Assembly: GCA_949152475.1 (NCBI GenBank)
Contig: OX424564.1
Location: forward strand, 33,416,165-33,480,164
Origin: Terebella lapidaria
Taxonomy: Eukaryota; Annelida; Polychaeta; Terebellida; Terebellidae
Direction: 5' to 3'
Length of the DNA: 64,000 bases
In this document: positions 23,236 through 35,556 of the stretch, in pieces
How positions within the stretch are numbered: position 1 is the stretch's first letter
Layout of the letters: the number at the start of each line of letters is the position of its first letter
Notes under the pieces: model-generated
What the model saw: the letters and a program-made list of their open reading frames with translations, nothing else
Told to the model about the DNA's origin: nothing
The model's database searches: none
Position numbers and translations under genes: made by a program

Positions 23236-23274
23236 GACCTAGACATGCTCACTGTAGGTGAGTGTCTCTAGGTC
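23236..23274. repeat. Short hairpin with 17 bp arms
   Basis: GACCTAGACATGCTCAC, TGTAG loop, then GTGAGTGTCTCTAGGTC. The outer 8 and inner 5 base pairs match. It is too short for a typical animal pre-miRNA, so no RNA gene is claimed. Confidence 0.6.
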
Positions 23275-23869
23275 AGTGTCAGTGTCCCAACGTCATTACT
23301 TGTCTAAGTCATCTGTTTGTATCTCGACGTTGTATGTATGTATTTGGTTCTACTTTAAACATTGCAACATACTTGTACACTGGTGTAGACGCCAATGAAA
23401 CCTTATGAGCCTTATTGTACAGTCTGGGTAGGCCTACGTACATCTATAGGCAAGATAGTTCTTATGGGCCGACGTCAAGATCTATCCTCACTTGTTTCCA
23501 TTTATCGCTTCATTCACTTGTTTCCATCGTTATTATCCTATTAATAAGCCTATACCGTTGGTTGTATTTCTTAGTATTTTATATGTAATAGCTTCTCAAA
23601 GTTCAATATTTGATGTCACTCAGTCTTTTATTTGATGTCACTCAGTCTTTTATGTACGAGTATCACCAGTGATCACATTGGAAATAAGTGAACTTTTCAC
23701 TATTTTTGCGTGCTATTCTCGGTGATTTTTTTACATGTGATTTTTACCTGTATAACTGTTAACCAAATGATTCAAATAAAAAAGGATAATCCTGTTGTCC
23801 GGGTCTACGCGCCTTCCATATTTTCATCATATTTCCCCTTGTCGCTGTTTAGAGACGGCAAGTTTCGAA

Positions 23870-24060
23870 ATGCTGATTGGTCAATTTTCCGGAAGTTTGC
23901 TGCAATCACAAAACATTGATGAGGCAATATCTTGTTTTAGCTTTTCGCTTGACTAAATAGGAGTTTATTTGACAGTTTACCGGCGATTGTTTATGCTTCG
24001 AAACGTCCACATATTGGCCCACATACGCAACAAGTTAATAGTCACCTTTTCATTGTTAAG
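23870..24060 (+). promoter_or_regulatory. Candidate promoter and non-coding first exon of the C/EBP gamma gene
   Basis: GATTGG (CCAAT) and CCGGAAGT (ETS-type) occur at 23875-23896. A strong donor, TTAAG|GTAAGC, lies at 24060/24061. The coding exon downstream has a splice acceptor in its 5' UTR, so a first exon must exist upstream; this is the best candidate seen. Confidence 0.35.
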
Positions 24061-25286
24061 GTAAGCTTATTGTGTTGATCAAATCGTGTTAGATCCATCA
24101 TTGGATCGCAACTCGGCATCAAGATTCAAGTCTAATGACGTTTAAGATTGAGAACGGAGTTATCAGGTTATCATTCGCTCACTGGCACTGGCACTGGTCT
24201 GACGTGTACCTATGCGACATATATTTAGTCGCAGATCTGTTCAAGTCATCAATTCAAGTCCCATCGTCTTCAATTCGAATATTATGAATATGAAGGTCAT
24301 ACGTTATACGGTTGAATTTCATTCATTGTATCCTCCAAATTTACAAATCCGGTTAATTTTGATGAGGTGATGTAGTATAATGGAGCTATTGCACCATACA
24401 CTGATATACGGAACTTTGCCCCTCAGAGAAGACGATATTGTCTGTCTATGCAACATACAATTACTAGAGGCTAGAGCAGTGTAGGAAGGCCCTTTCAGGG
24501 AATAATTCACGAGAACAAGAAAAGCCATTATCATGGCAAGAAGCCCCTTCTCTTTACAGTAATGAATAATAATCTAATATTTCCCATATATGCACGTTCT
24601 ATTCTGCCCGCGGTCTAGACCCAGGTGCCCTACTCATCGAGCGCGAGTGGGACACAGATTGTAGCAGACATGGGGCCTACAGCCGTAACTATTCTACATT
24701 TTGATCGTGACCAGGTCACATCTTGTGTGACCAGACATCCACCAGTTATTGCGATGTTCTTCAATATTTTCTGAAACAATTTGCGCACTCAGACTTCTTG
24801 GTCATGTGCTTATTTATCCAATCATACTTTCATAGCATCATTTCAAATCGACATGATAATCCACAACTTCTGATTTCGCCATTCCTGGGCGATGAATGAG
24901 CTGATTGTGTGTGTGTGGTCAACTTGTCATTTTTCACAATGTGAAACCATCAACATACAAATGTTCTTGTGGGTTAGATGTTTTGATGGAAATTATTTCT
25001 AAAAAAAAGTTCACATATAAGCACATGTTCTTATGTCCCGATATAAGGACACGCTCGCATATAAGGACATGTGCTTATATTATGTATATGCGCGGCAATA
25101 TGGTATGACAGATGAATGCTATTACATGACCTGTTATTTGATGGCATAGCATTATGTAACGTTTGTCATGTTCAAGGTGCAGGATATCACATGCGAAAAA
25201 ACATCATTGCCACATTACTAGTACTTGTTACTTTAATGTTACAGGTCATTAATGTGTACGTGTGATGAATATTTCTCTCTTTGCAG

Positions 25287-25856
25287 ACTTGGCACCACAA
25301 TTTTGATGTTTCTATAGCCCAACGAGATCTGCATTTGTCAACGGCCAATAATATGCCCTCTAAGCAAAGATGCAACTCTGGTTCTGATAGCGATGGGGCG
25401 CCCCAGCCCTCGAAGCGTTCCAAGGTGTCTGGATGCAGCGAAGAGTACCGGGAGAAACGCAACAGAAACAATATCGCAGTGCGGAAGAGTCGCGAAAAAA
25501 GCCGGCAGAAGGCCAAGGAGACGATGCAGAAGGTGACGCTGCTCAAGCAGGAAAACGAGGACCTGGAGATGAAGGTCAAGCTCCTCTCAAAGGAGCTCAA
25601 CCTTCTGAAGGATCTCTTCCTGAGCCACGCAAGTGGCAGAACTGATTTAGCTCCAAGTGTTCTGGAGATCCCCGAGGTTAAAACCGAGCAGGTCAAGTGT
25701 GACATGAACTCGGGGGGTGAGACTGAGAACAGTGTCGATTCCGTCGACAGTAATTTTCTGGATATGTATGGCTTTGATCGTGGGGCAGGTACCTATGTCA
25801 ATGCTGAGGCTGTCCAGAAGGATCACGAGTATTCTGTGCCACTTGTTGTGAAATGA
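25287..25856 (+). CDS. CEBPG: C/EBP gamma bZIP transcription factor (coding exon; CDS 25353-25856)
   Basis: The exon starts at 25287 after the acceptor CTCTCTTTGCAG. The CDS runs from ATG at 25353 to TGA at 25854-25856, 167 aa. The bZIP begins near residue 29 (SEEYREKRNRNNIAVRKSRE), with leucines at 64, 71, 78 and 85, and ends in LNLLKDLFLSHA, which parallels the KDLFLEHA ending of vertebrate C/EBP gamma. As in that family there is almost no N-terminal activation domain (short basic/serine stretch only). C/EBP gamma proteins act mainly as heterodimer partners of other C/EBP and ATF factors. The tail (TDLAPSVLEIPEVKTEQVKC) is longer than I recall for the human 150-aa protein. A coding region in one exon behind a non-coding first exon is also the vertebrate arrangement. 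The antisense 172-codon frame is a shadow. Confidence 0.92.
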   Translation, partial: TWHHNFDVSIAQRDLHLSTANNMPSKQRCNSGSDSDGAPQPSKRSKVSGCSEEYREKRNRNNIAVRKSREKSRQKAKETMQKVTLLKQENEDLEMKVKLLSKELNLLKDLFLSHASGRTDLAPSVLEIPEVKTEQVKCDMNSGGETENSVDSVDSNFLDMYGFDRGAGTYVNAEAVQKDHEYSVPLVVK

Positions 25857-26508
25857 TGGACTGCAGGAGGATGCAGGGGATGTTGACTCTGTGTGGATTA
25901 TATTGTTGTTCCATTGTTCCATTGAGTGGCATCTCTGTCATAAATATTTTGTGTGTAAAATATTTAGTAAAATATTGTAGTTTTTTTGTTGTAATAAGTG
26001 TATAATAGGGTGTCATCTTTTCAATTTTGTAATTGAGTGAACAGAAACACTGAGGGTGTGTATTGGTTAGTAGATCTAGTTGACTTGTTACACAAACAAT
26101 GCTAGAATCTGCTATTTGTGAAGATAAACATTTGTAATCATATAGAAATCAGAAATTTCCCTAAAATTTTGATTTCATGATAAAGTTGTGTATGCAACCT
26201 ATTGGGAGTTTCAATTTATCACACACGCACTAGGCAAAGTCATGATGTCATGCATTTGCATAACAAATAATTTAATCCGCCTAGCTGATTCCAAGTAACT
26301 CCAATTCAATGGTACTGCTCATTGGAAACAAAGTCTCTGCACTTGTTTAGAACCCAAAAGGACCTCACACTTCGGTATTCTACTAGTGGTACACTAATAT
26401 TGGTAAATATCCTGCCCAAAAGCTGAAAGTCAAAGTCAAGATGCAAAATCTAGTGCATGTATGTATTGTTACGTTTTGTAGTTTATCAGAAAAAGAGCGA
26501 ACACATTA
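25857..26508 (+). other. Probable 3' UTR and intergenic sequence of C/EBP gamma
   Basis: AT-rich, no ORF of interest. No canonical AATAAA was found; ATAAAT at ~25940 is the nearest candidate. Confidence 0.4.
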
Positions 26509-27392
26509 AGGCCAAAAAAAAAATGTCTTTTGGTTCTCATTCCCGCGCGCACCACTTTTTACTCCCGCGTCAGTGTTTTTTTTTTTTTTTTTGTGAACAC
26601 AAAAAGAAATAGGCTTCCCTTGAAAAAATGAGATGAAAATGTTTATTTTTCAATACGAATCTGGTTTCGCAAGTTTCCCGTGGACTTTCCTTATCTCTTA
26701 GGGGGTATTCGATTTGTATCTACAGATCTCACCGGGCATAACATGGCCTCAGAAAACTTGTTTTGTTTTCGTTCCTAGTTGCAGTGTATCATGACACTGT
26801 GTAAATTCAACACACAAATATTATCTCAAATTAAATACGTGAAACTCAACACGCATGACACAGTGTAAAAGCCGGGGATTTACCTCCGTGTATATTTTGT
26901 TCATTTCTAGTCTTAGTCTGCAAATGCTGTAGTATTGTTTCGTAAGTTTTATACAATTATTTATGTTGAGTAGCCTGAATAGCATTTTATAGTTTAACAT
27001 GTATATTTCGCTCATTTCTAGTCCTGAATCTGTGTATACTTCTGTATCATTACATATCAAGATTTACATACATGTTTATGTTGAGTAGGCGTAATTTTAC
27101 ATAAAATAGCATTCGTATAGCATTTCATTTGTCAGTACTATTCACTTTTATTTACTTGTCTCATTTGGAAGATGTTCTGAAATATACTGTATATAGAAAT
27201 TTTAGAAATTTCAGTTTTAAAACCTGAGTATGATTTGTAAGCGTTTTATAAGTAATAACTTGAGTCGATCGCGCCTTTCAAAATTTTCATCGCCCCGCGT
27301 TAAAAAAAAAAAAAAAAAAAAAAAAATCAGCACCATAGCACCAATTTTCCAAGAGCACCATGATGAGAACCAAAAGACTTTTTTTTTTGGCC
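26509..27392. mobile_element. PIF/Harbinger-like MITE, 884 bp, TAA target duplication
   Basis: The left end GGCCAAAAAAAAAATGTCTT with TTGGTTCTCAT is matched by the inverted right end (ATGAGAACCAAAAGACTTTT ending GGCC). TAA flanks both sides (26506-26508 and 27393-27395), the TWA duplication typical of Harbinger. Internal A/T runs and CCCGCG motifs are present. No transposase. Confidence 0.75.
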
Positions 27393-27533
27393 TAAGAATT
27401 CACAACTTGGAAATTTTATTACATTAAAACACTTCACTAACTTAAAAACACCAAGAGAAACCAGGTACAGTATTATATCAACATATACAAGTCACAAAAT
27501 AATTTTGTAATTACTACCCTGTGTATATATATA

Positions 27534-27637
27534 ATATTGGTACAGGGGATCATTCCCTGAGGGAGATATCGCTGCCCGAGGTGTAAGCCTAGGGTGGTAA
27601 TGTCTCATGAGGGGAATAATCCGCGGTACCAATATAC
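27534..27637. mobile_element. Small inverted-repeat element (~104 bp)
   Basis: TATTGGTACAGGGGATCATT on the left is mirrored by GGGGAATAATCCGCGGTACC on the right. The interior carries CCCTGAGGGAG and TGCCCGAGGTG. Family not recognised. Confidence 0.5.
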
Positions 27638-27686
27638 ATACATGGTTATATATTATAGCGAATTTTTGATAGAACATTATTGACTG

Positions 27687-28290
27687 ATGGTGCTGCTGGT
27701 TAGTGTGGGGATTTCGCCCAAAGATGGCAATAGGAGTTTCGGCCGTTATCGTACACCATACCTCACCTGTTTTGGCCGCTTCGTGTTCGAAGCTCGTGCG
27801 TCGCTTAGTGACGCAATGTCTTATATCGATCCACTATACTGTAACAATGATCTGACGTCAGCCCTTGCTCTCTTGAGCTGTCAGCTGTATTTAAGCTGGC
27901 AGCCCGTCTTGCTTACTAGGAGTTGTCTCAGAGCTGTCAAGGCGAGAGGATGACGGCGAGCACGGTCAAGTGCTCCACATCCCTTTTTCTGGCTAAAGCG
28001 GGTCTGCGAGGACCCGAGGGCAATTTCCAATTGGGGGCCCAGGAGGGTGGGGGGATTGGGTGGCTACTTAGATCTGGGGGCGCACACCCCCTGGAACGTT
28101 AGTCTCTTGCCCTGGGATGGTGCGACACAGGCTCTGGCAGACCGTCGGGCTGTCAGGGGGTTCTATCCCCAGGCAGTGCCGTCGGGGAGGCCGGCCAGCA
28201 ACACGCCCAAGTGTGCGCGTTCCGGGCCCCACGCCCATGTCACAGCGGGCTACATTACAATGATGTTGCAATGTCTGAGTAATGTATGAT
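27687..28290 (+). promoter_or_regulatory. GC-richer block with promoter-like motifs; possible retroelement fragment
   Basis: A perfect CRE, TGACGTCA (27852-27859), is followed by a TATA-like TGTATTTAAGC and an ATG at ~27950 in a GC-rich stretch unlike its surroundings. It may be a fossil LTR-type promoter with leader, but no second copy is seen in the window. Protein content not recognised. Confidence 0.3.
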
Positions 28291-28379
28291 GGCCGGACTT
28301 GTTCGGCGGACTGTTTACCTGGTTATAGTTTTAAAGTAATTATACCTACGCCAAACTTTACATTAGTACATGTATATCA

Positions 28380-28580
28380 AATTACCAACTGGTTAATATA
28401 TCGTTTATTGCTGTCAGCTCCAGGAGAGCGTCTTATTTCACGCGTATTGATCAATCACACAGCGTGATTCTTACATGAGGTATAATATATCGAATTAGTA
28501 TAATTATCTTTTATTGTGGTCAGCTCAATCAGAGCGTATTACTTAACGTGTATTGGCCAATCGCATTATCATCCATGAAA
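28380..28580. repeat. Diverged tandem duplicate (~100 bp unit, two copies)
   Basis: TTTATTGCTGTCAGCTCC...CGCGTATTGATCAATCACAC is followed ~107 bp later by TTTATTGTGGTCAGCTCA...CGTGTATTGGCCAATCGCAT. Confidence 0.65.
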
Positions 28581-30190
28581 ATGAAGTTGAAACCAATTGT
28601 TCCAACATATGGTTGAACTACAGGCAGACTGATATAATCTATGTAAATAATGGCTGTCACTACGCCTTTGTAAAACACCACAAAGTCCCCAGTGTTAAAT
28701 TTCAGCCACAAGGTCCGTGCGACTATCAACGCTTATTCCTGCTCAGACCATTATGGGCTCTCCACCAAACCATGTTCCACAATTGGGAACACCTTGGAAT
28801 TTTCATCATGTTCTTTACGTCACGAGTTTACGTGATCTCCATACCCTTCAATGTCTGTCATTGGTGGACACACAAATTCTGGATTCATCTGAGAACAAAC
28901 ATTGACCCAATATATTGACGATGCTCCAAATGACACGATCCTGTGCGGTCTGAAGACAGGCCGTATGATGCCTGGGGGAAAGCCGGGGGTACAACATCTG
29001 GTCGTCGGGCATCCAAGCCCCATCGGAATGAAGATATTTTTGCGAAGTTTGGTTACTTACACGAACACTGGTGGTAGTGTGAAGAGGATTTCAAAGAGAT
29101 CTGGCAGTTTCAAGACGATGACGATTAGTAGTCAGCACCAAACTGTTCCAGTTGTGGTGTGAGTGCCATTGGATCACCCTATGCGTGGTCTGACATCTTA
29201 ACACCAATGATTCTGGTATCTAACCCACAATCTGGATTCAACATTTAACATTCAACTCCAAGTTTGTTAGCCACCTCTCATGACATCTGCCATCCTGCAG
29301 TATCCAGACTGCCTTTGTCACGTCAGTGGGTAGAACATGGTGTCTGACGCCAAAACAAACCAGACCGAGTTGGCAGAAACAGAAAATAATCCCTAGCAAG
29401 GTCTTTGGTTGAAACATTTCGTGTCAAAATCAATTTATGTACACACACAAAAATGAACGAAACTTGGCCAGGTGGAAAAAAACTCAACAAATCGTTGGCC
29501 AATAGACCTCAGTTTGACCCACTGAAAGCTGAGCAGTAAACATATTGAGAAAATGGAATACTAGTATATTTCATGCAAAATGTCAGGTTTTATACAACGT
29601 CTTCAATTGGTGGATATTATTGAAATAACCCTAACATTCTCTGAGTAGTGTATGTATATGTTTAAAGCGACCAATGCTAATATCTATATTGAGCTGCACG
29701 AGGGTCCAAACATTTGTATAAAATTCCGCGGGTGACCTGCAGAAATACGTTAATTTATGGGGGCTTATGTGAGAACGTTTCGACCAATCAGCGTAATGTA
29801 CGTTAAGCACCAACGTCGTATAATAAATCGCAATATGAACTGACCTGTTTTAGTCCACACCGTGATGACTGAAGAATGTCCCAGTTCTCAGTCAATTCCC
29901 AATTCTCAGGTAATTCCCAGTTCTCAGTTAATTCGGCGAATGATACCCTGCGATGCGATGATGTTCGCGATGAGAAACTAATCCACAATATACACGTGGC
30001 CCTTAATATCCAATGGAGAATCAGCCACAGTTCAATAAATTAATCTGTAGCAGCAAAGAAACCTCAACTTCAGATTCTTCAATGTCCCAATAATCCAATC
30101 AGATGACAATTCAGATCGCAGTCCAGTTAAGGTCCAACTCAGATGGTAATACTTCAGCTCAATTTACTCAAACACTGTCTGTCTTCTATG
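28581..30190. other. No gene recognised
   Basis: Open frames up to 121 codons occur, but none has a recognisable motif or splice context. A short CAGTTCTCAGTTAATTC / CAGTTCTCAGTCAATTC repeat lies at 29880-29935. Confidence 0.35.
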
Positions 30191-30520
30191 TCAACAACAA
30201 CTACTACTATATTTTATATGTTATTCCTATCTATAAGTCCAAAGAAAAAGATATACTAAATAACGACCGTCCTATTTCTCTCTTACCAACCGCATCTAAA
30301 ATACTTGAAAAAATCGTTCATGAAAGGCTCTATACCTTCCTTTGCTCCGAATATGTATTCTACCATAGCCTTCGTCCTAAACATTCTACATCTCATGCTG
30401 TTAACGAATTCGTAGATTATACTGTCCAGTCAATTGAACATAGAATGAATACCATAGGTGTGTTTCTGGACCTCTCCAATGCATTTGATACCATACACAA
30501 AGGATTGCGTTTTCATTTAC
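30191..30520 (+). mobile_element. LINE reverse transcriptase fragment
   Basis: The frame reads VIPIYKSKEKDILNNDRPIS, LLPTASKILEKIVHERLY, RPKHSTSHAV and GVFLDLSNAFDTIHKG, the fingers and first catalytic-side motifs (RPISLL, and the F-D of the palm motif A: LDLSNAFDTI) of a CR1/Jockey-type RT. Sequence on both sides is lost, so this is a dead fragment of ~110 codons. Confidence 0.85.
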
Positions 30521-31583
30521 AATGCAATCCAACCAATCTTTGCAGAATAAAAATATTTCAACGTTGCTGAACATCCTTCTCTTGACACTGCAGGGGCTTC
30601 TCCGCCTCCAATTACAGGGACCACTGGCAAGAATTCCATCTGATGAATGATAATAAGTATGATTCATTTGAATACCAAGAACAACATAGAACCTGGAATA
30701 GAAAGTACCCGATATGTAATAAAAGTGAAAGTGCTTCTAAACTGAATTTGCTTTAAACCTATTATGATGGCGCAGTGTGTAAGGGGTAGCGGCACCATGC
30801 GACAAGGGAAGCTTCGTGTGTGACAATGTTCAGTAAAGGGTATCAGGTGCAACGAAAATTTTACCATGGTTCCGACATATAAATCGCAATATATACATCA
30901 CATGATTCATGAAACACAAATATGATGCTTGTATTTTGATCTTTGACTTTAACACATTACAGAAGTGACAAATTTCCAATATTGCTGAGTAAATATATTA
31001 TCATCGCTGTTCAGAAACAAACAGCCCTCATTTTCTGCACATATATCATCAACACTGCACCATGGTAAGCAACCGACTGCTGTATGAAGGTTTTTTTTTT
31101 TTACTAAAACTCACTTTTGCTGAAGTTTTGGTTCGTGAGCATATGTTCGTCTAGTTTGTTAGTCGGTAAAGGGAATCAACACCGCGTAGGGTGTATCATT
31201 AAACATCGCGTAGGGCATTCATAGCGAAACAGTTCTACGCCCGTGATATGATCGGTGCCCTTCCAGGGTTGTAATGCAACTACAGACGTTAGGCTCCGCC
31301 CTGAAAAAACAAACAAAACACCGGTTTCCAAGAATTTTCGAAATTTATAAGACACGAAGGTTCCTGTCAAATATTATTAATTTACTCAAATTTTGCTAGA
31401 TCTCATATTCTGGCCAGGTTGAGACAATAAGCGATGTCATTAGAGCAAACAGAAGGTATACCCTAGGGCATTACAGTATGCATGTCTCACATAGAACATC
31501 TGCATTTCTTAATCCACCAGATTGCAATATGTATGCGCGTCTGTGGGCGATAATAAGGGACATACGAGCCTTTCCGTCATAAC
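30521..31583. other. No gene recognised
   Basis: Unclassified AT-rich sequence. Confidence 0.35.
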
Positions 31584-34500
31584 ATCAAAGATTTTCCATA
31601 CCAAGATAGCCAACTCACGTCATTACGTGCGACCAATTGAACAGTGGCGCCACACGACGGAGTCTCTGTAAAAATGACGTTTTGGTGGCAAATGGGCGCA
31701 CGATTTCTAGCCCGACATGCAGCAATCAAATGCAGATTGCGAAAATTCTACCACATTGACCCCCACTTTTTATTTCATTTATTCCATGTGTACAATCCAT
31801 TAGACATGTAGACTAAATTTTGGAAGTTTCTACCGTATGGATTTTTTTTCTGGGGCTGTTAATTCATTTTGAAGTGAATAATATTGCGGATTTCGAAGGC
31901 TAGCTAATTTTCGTTCAGATGTGTTTTGCAACAAATCCAACTCGACGACCCTTATTTTTTAATCAACGATTTCAATCTACACATATCCCGTGATAACCAT
32001 AAAAATTTGGAAAGAAATCTGATGAACACATTTTCACCTGTGCGTGATAATTCATCAACCATCTGGAAATATTATCCGATTATTGCATGATAAATCCAGC
32101 GTGACGGAATAGGGACCATGTGAGGGCATTGTTTGTGCAGAATTTTTCAACTTAACCATATATTTTATTATGACAGTGTCATCTATATACTCTCCTGAAC
32201 ATGCTGGCGAATTTTTTAGTCAGTTCGTCCACGAATGGGCGTGTTGCAACAATTTGTTTGTGCCCTCTCATCGTGAGACTTCGTTTCAAAATGTCGCGGC
32301 AATGTCAACGAAAAACTATGAAACCGATGCCCGAACGTACTTGTTTCAGTCCATGATTGTGACAAAACCAACGCGACGACCCCCACTTTTTATTTGATTT
32401 TCTTAACAAGGATGAGGATAAATAAGAATCTGTGAAATATTAATAAATTCTATTTGTTAGAAATGTGGCGAAGTACCTTTTGTACTTATATCGAAAGTCA
32501 GAGGTGAAACGTCATATTTCGTTGGTATAATTATCTTGTGCCTGAAACTTGTAGATATATTTCTGACAAATTGTAGGATGGAACACGTTTTCAATACTGT
32601 ATGTATGACAACAATAAATATAGATTAGCACACGGGTGTATTCGGATATTGTTGGTTTTCAAGTGAAGCTGATATGGCGGTGCTACTGTTATCCGATACT
32701 GACACTTGTTTTCGTTTGTCTTGAAGTACTATTTTGCTGGGGTGGCGGAGAAAGAAAAATCCCAACATTTCCTCAAGATCCACGGCGGCTTTCTGTTTTC
32801 TTTTTTTCACTCTAAAATAATACACAAATTGCCCAGAATAACATATCAACATTTAGGTAAAATCGCAAAACCTATTGCAACGCAGTTTTGTGCCGCGTCC
32901 AGTCGGTCACGTTAGTCGACGCCCTTTTTCGCATCGGACATACACGAACTGTGTCCAAGATGTTGACGAGTTCGTCTTGAAAGTCGGTGACATGTACACC
33001 ATGTACACGGTGATACAGGGATAGCTTACTCCTCAACAGTCCAATATCAGACGATAAAGCTCTGAGCTTGCTGGCATTCAGTCCGTGGCTGAATTTAGTG
33101 ATAATAAGCAGAACTATATCTTCTATGTCGCTGCATGGATACTTGACAAATCACGGCACCATCGAACTGTGAATCCTCCAACTATGAACGTGCAATTCAC
33201 GCACACTAGATCGGTGACAACTGGAAACGCTAATGATTTTGTGTTCATTGATAACAAACAGTACATTGTCGTCAAGAAGGGTTTAAGTGAGTGAATCTGT
33301 CGTGGCTTTGACTGAACACATGGATGGAAAGCAGATTCGGAAACGTGAAGGAGCGAATCGAACATGGCTGGCGTAGGCCTATTATGAGAAAAAAAAACCT
33401 TCCCTATGAGTTAATCCGAAATAGGCCTAGTGACGGCATCCCAGCAGTTGCTTGCCCTGAACATTCAGAACAAAAGTCGCCGATTTACCAACCTAAACCT
33501 GCACGCCTATTTGCCAACCTAAACCTGCATCATTACATAACCTACACTCGGAAAGCTTTTTGCTTCTTGAATATGGTTTGAATATACTGAGTAGCATGCT
33601 GACTGGCTAAATGAATATAAGAGACAGCATAGGCCTATAGTGTATGAATGGAAATTTAATGATACAACACTATTTTATTCATATTTGTAAGTTCATGTGC
33701 TTGCGTGCGTGAATAGGAGCGTGCACATATATGCTAACCAAAAGATATATAGTGCGACACTCGTATTTATAAGTAATATATAGCCTGGAATCTGGCTTGA
33801 CTTCATAGTTATGTCGAATGGTAGGCCTACTGTATGAATGAATGAACGTGTTCAAATGATGTACAGTCATGATATATCCCGTTCCATATTTTTTCACAGC
33901 GATGATAATTCTATTAAAATCATTCAGTTCATTGTGTTACTCAGTAAATTGTTTTAACATGCAATTCACTTCTGTTCACATAGGCCTGGGCCTACTGGTA
34001 TTTGAAAAATGGTAAAACAATTTATAAATCTGTAATGTTCACAAAAACCCTATAAATGGCATTCCAGGTGTCATAACTGCATTTAATGATACGCAGTTAT
34101 CGTTCCGATAGTTTAAAAATACCAGATATTGATATGGTAAATATTTCAGAGTGTCATTTTATTGGAATTGAAATGGAGTTGTAGCCTATTTGTAGGCACA
34201 TTGAACAAATAAAACTCGAAAGTTCCCATTTGATATCGGAAATGAACCAGCGGTTGCAGACAATTTTGCCATGTTGTATTGCAAGAAGCCTACACCGGGT
34301 GATAACATTAGGCCTTGACAAACAGAGCATTGACTGTACATGTCTGCTATTATCATAATGACAATTCTCGAGTGTAGCGTCAAGTTCTGTTGTGATTTTT
34401 CGTGATATTCGCTTGATCGTGAAACCGACAAAACACAGATAGTCCTGGCACGCCACATTTACCAGTAGAAACTTCCCATCTGGTAAATGAAATAGTTCAG

Positions 34501-34661
34501 ATACTCATACGTACACCTATTGTTGGGTAATTAGATATCAATCTAGAATTCTAGATTCCATTCAGTGTCCGTTACAGAGACCCCGCTAGATGGCGTTTAC
34601 GTCATTATGTCGCAATACGTTATAACGTGAGTTGGCTATCTTGGTATAGAAAATCTTTGAT
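31584..34661. mobile_element. 3.1 kb terminal-inverted-repeat element of unknown family
   Basis: ATCAAAGATTTTCCATACCA plus AGATAGCCAACTCACGT at 31584-31620 is mirrored by ACGTGAGTTGGCTATCTTGG plus TATAGAAAATCTTTGAT ending at 34661. AAC flanks both ends (31581-31583, 34662-34664). A second inner match (GAGTCTCTGTAA / complement of TTACAGAGACCCC) extends the inverted repeat. Inside, a minus-strand open stretch at ~32920-33120 (with LSSDIGLLRSKLSLYHRV and TDFQDELVNILDTVRV) looks protein-like but is unrecognised. CGACGACCCCCACTTTTTAT-type direct repeats occur near 31955 and 32370. Confidence 0.65.
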
Positions 34662-34848
34662 AACAATGGAGCATGTCATACACTCATTCAGCAGGGGGAA
34701 GCATTGTAATTGTATCGCGCGAACGAAGTGTGGGGAATGTGTCAGATCGAGTTAACAGATCGAGTTGACAGTACGAGTTCTAGTTGGCCTATCACATATT
34801 TTCAGTTTGTCCGGGAGACCACCATTAATATCACCTGCTTAGTTATTA
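34662..34848. other. Unclassified spacer
   Basis: Contains a duplicated CAGATCGAGTT (near 34743 and 34757). No gene. Confidence 0.35.
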
Positions 34849-34985
34849 CCGTATTTATCCGCATATAGGCGCATGCGCCTATAAGTGAATATGCGCCTAT
34901 ATTCGAATATAGGCGCATGCGCCTATAGGTGAGACACTTTATATTTTTCCAGCCGAAAACCAATATTCACATATAGGCGCATGTC
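34849..34985. mobile_element. CCGTATT-type MITE fragment with GCGCATGCGC palindromes
   Basis: TA precedes CCGTATTTATCCGCATATAG, followed by GGCGCATGCGCCTATAAG and TATTCGAATATAGGCGCATG palindromes. The right terminus is missing. A matching right end is at 55010-55175. Confidence 0.6.
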
Positions 34986-35556
34986 ATCGGAAAAACAATG
35001 AGCACGTACATGGAACCAGGGGCGCCGGAATCAAGGGGGCAGCGGGGGCAGCACGGGGACAGAAATGTGCCCTTTAATTAGTCAGATTATCTGATATTGT
35101 GATGAATGACTGGCAAAATCAGTAAAATCTTTACAATTAATACTGGGGTGATCGGTAGGCCTACCTGTAGTCAAAGTGGGGGGCAATTTGACCAATACCC
35201 AGTTAACCCGCTAATATCTACATGTAGTTTTCAGGTTACCGAACCTATGGCCCATAATTTATTGACATGGTGTTGCATCCGTCTTTTTTGTGCGTCATCG
35301 TCCAAGTTTACAGTCAAATCTTTAGAGGAAGTTTTTTTCATATTTCGACAAAATGGCCAATGTTGAACTTTGATGGTCGTTTTCTCAACATTTGGTCAAT
35401 AGTCTTCTAATTTCGCACAAGCAGGACCTTTCAAGTCATAGTTATATAAAGATTAAATCCTCGCTCGAGAGGCCCAATATGTAGTCCAAAACAAAAATTC
35501 CGAAAATCCACTTCATGGCATTTTGCTGGATATCTATTAATTATCTTCCTCTCTAA
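34986..35556. other. No gene recognised
   Basis: GGGGCGCCGGAATCAAGGGG (35021-35040) has an inverted partner at 52698-52711 (CTTCCGGCGCCCCTG). GTTACCGAACCTATGG at ~35235 is a C-family palindrome relic, followed by AAAATGGCC-type C-family sequence. Confidence 0.4.

Noticed and set aside
23236-23274. Hairpin considered as a microRNA precursor
   Set aside because: Stem of only 17 bp with a 4-nt internal mismatch and 39 nt in total, shorter than animal pre-miRNAs.
25187-25705. 172-codon open frame antisense to C/EBP gamma
   Set aside because: Complement of the bZIP region, no independent evidence.
28553-28918. 121-codon open frame
   Set aside because: No motif, no splice context, and it begins in a diverged tandem repeat.
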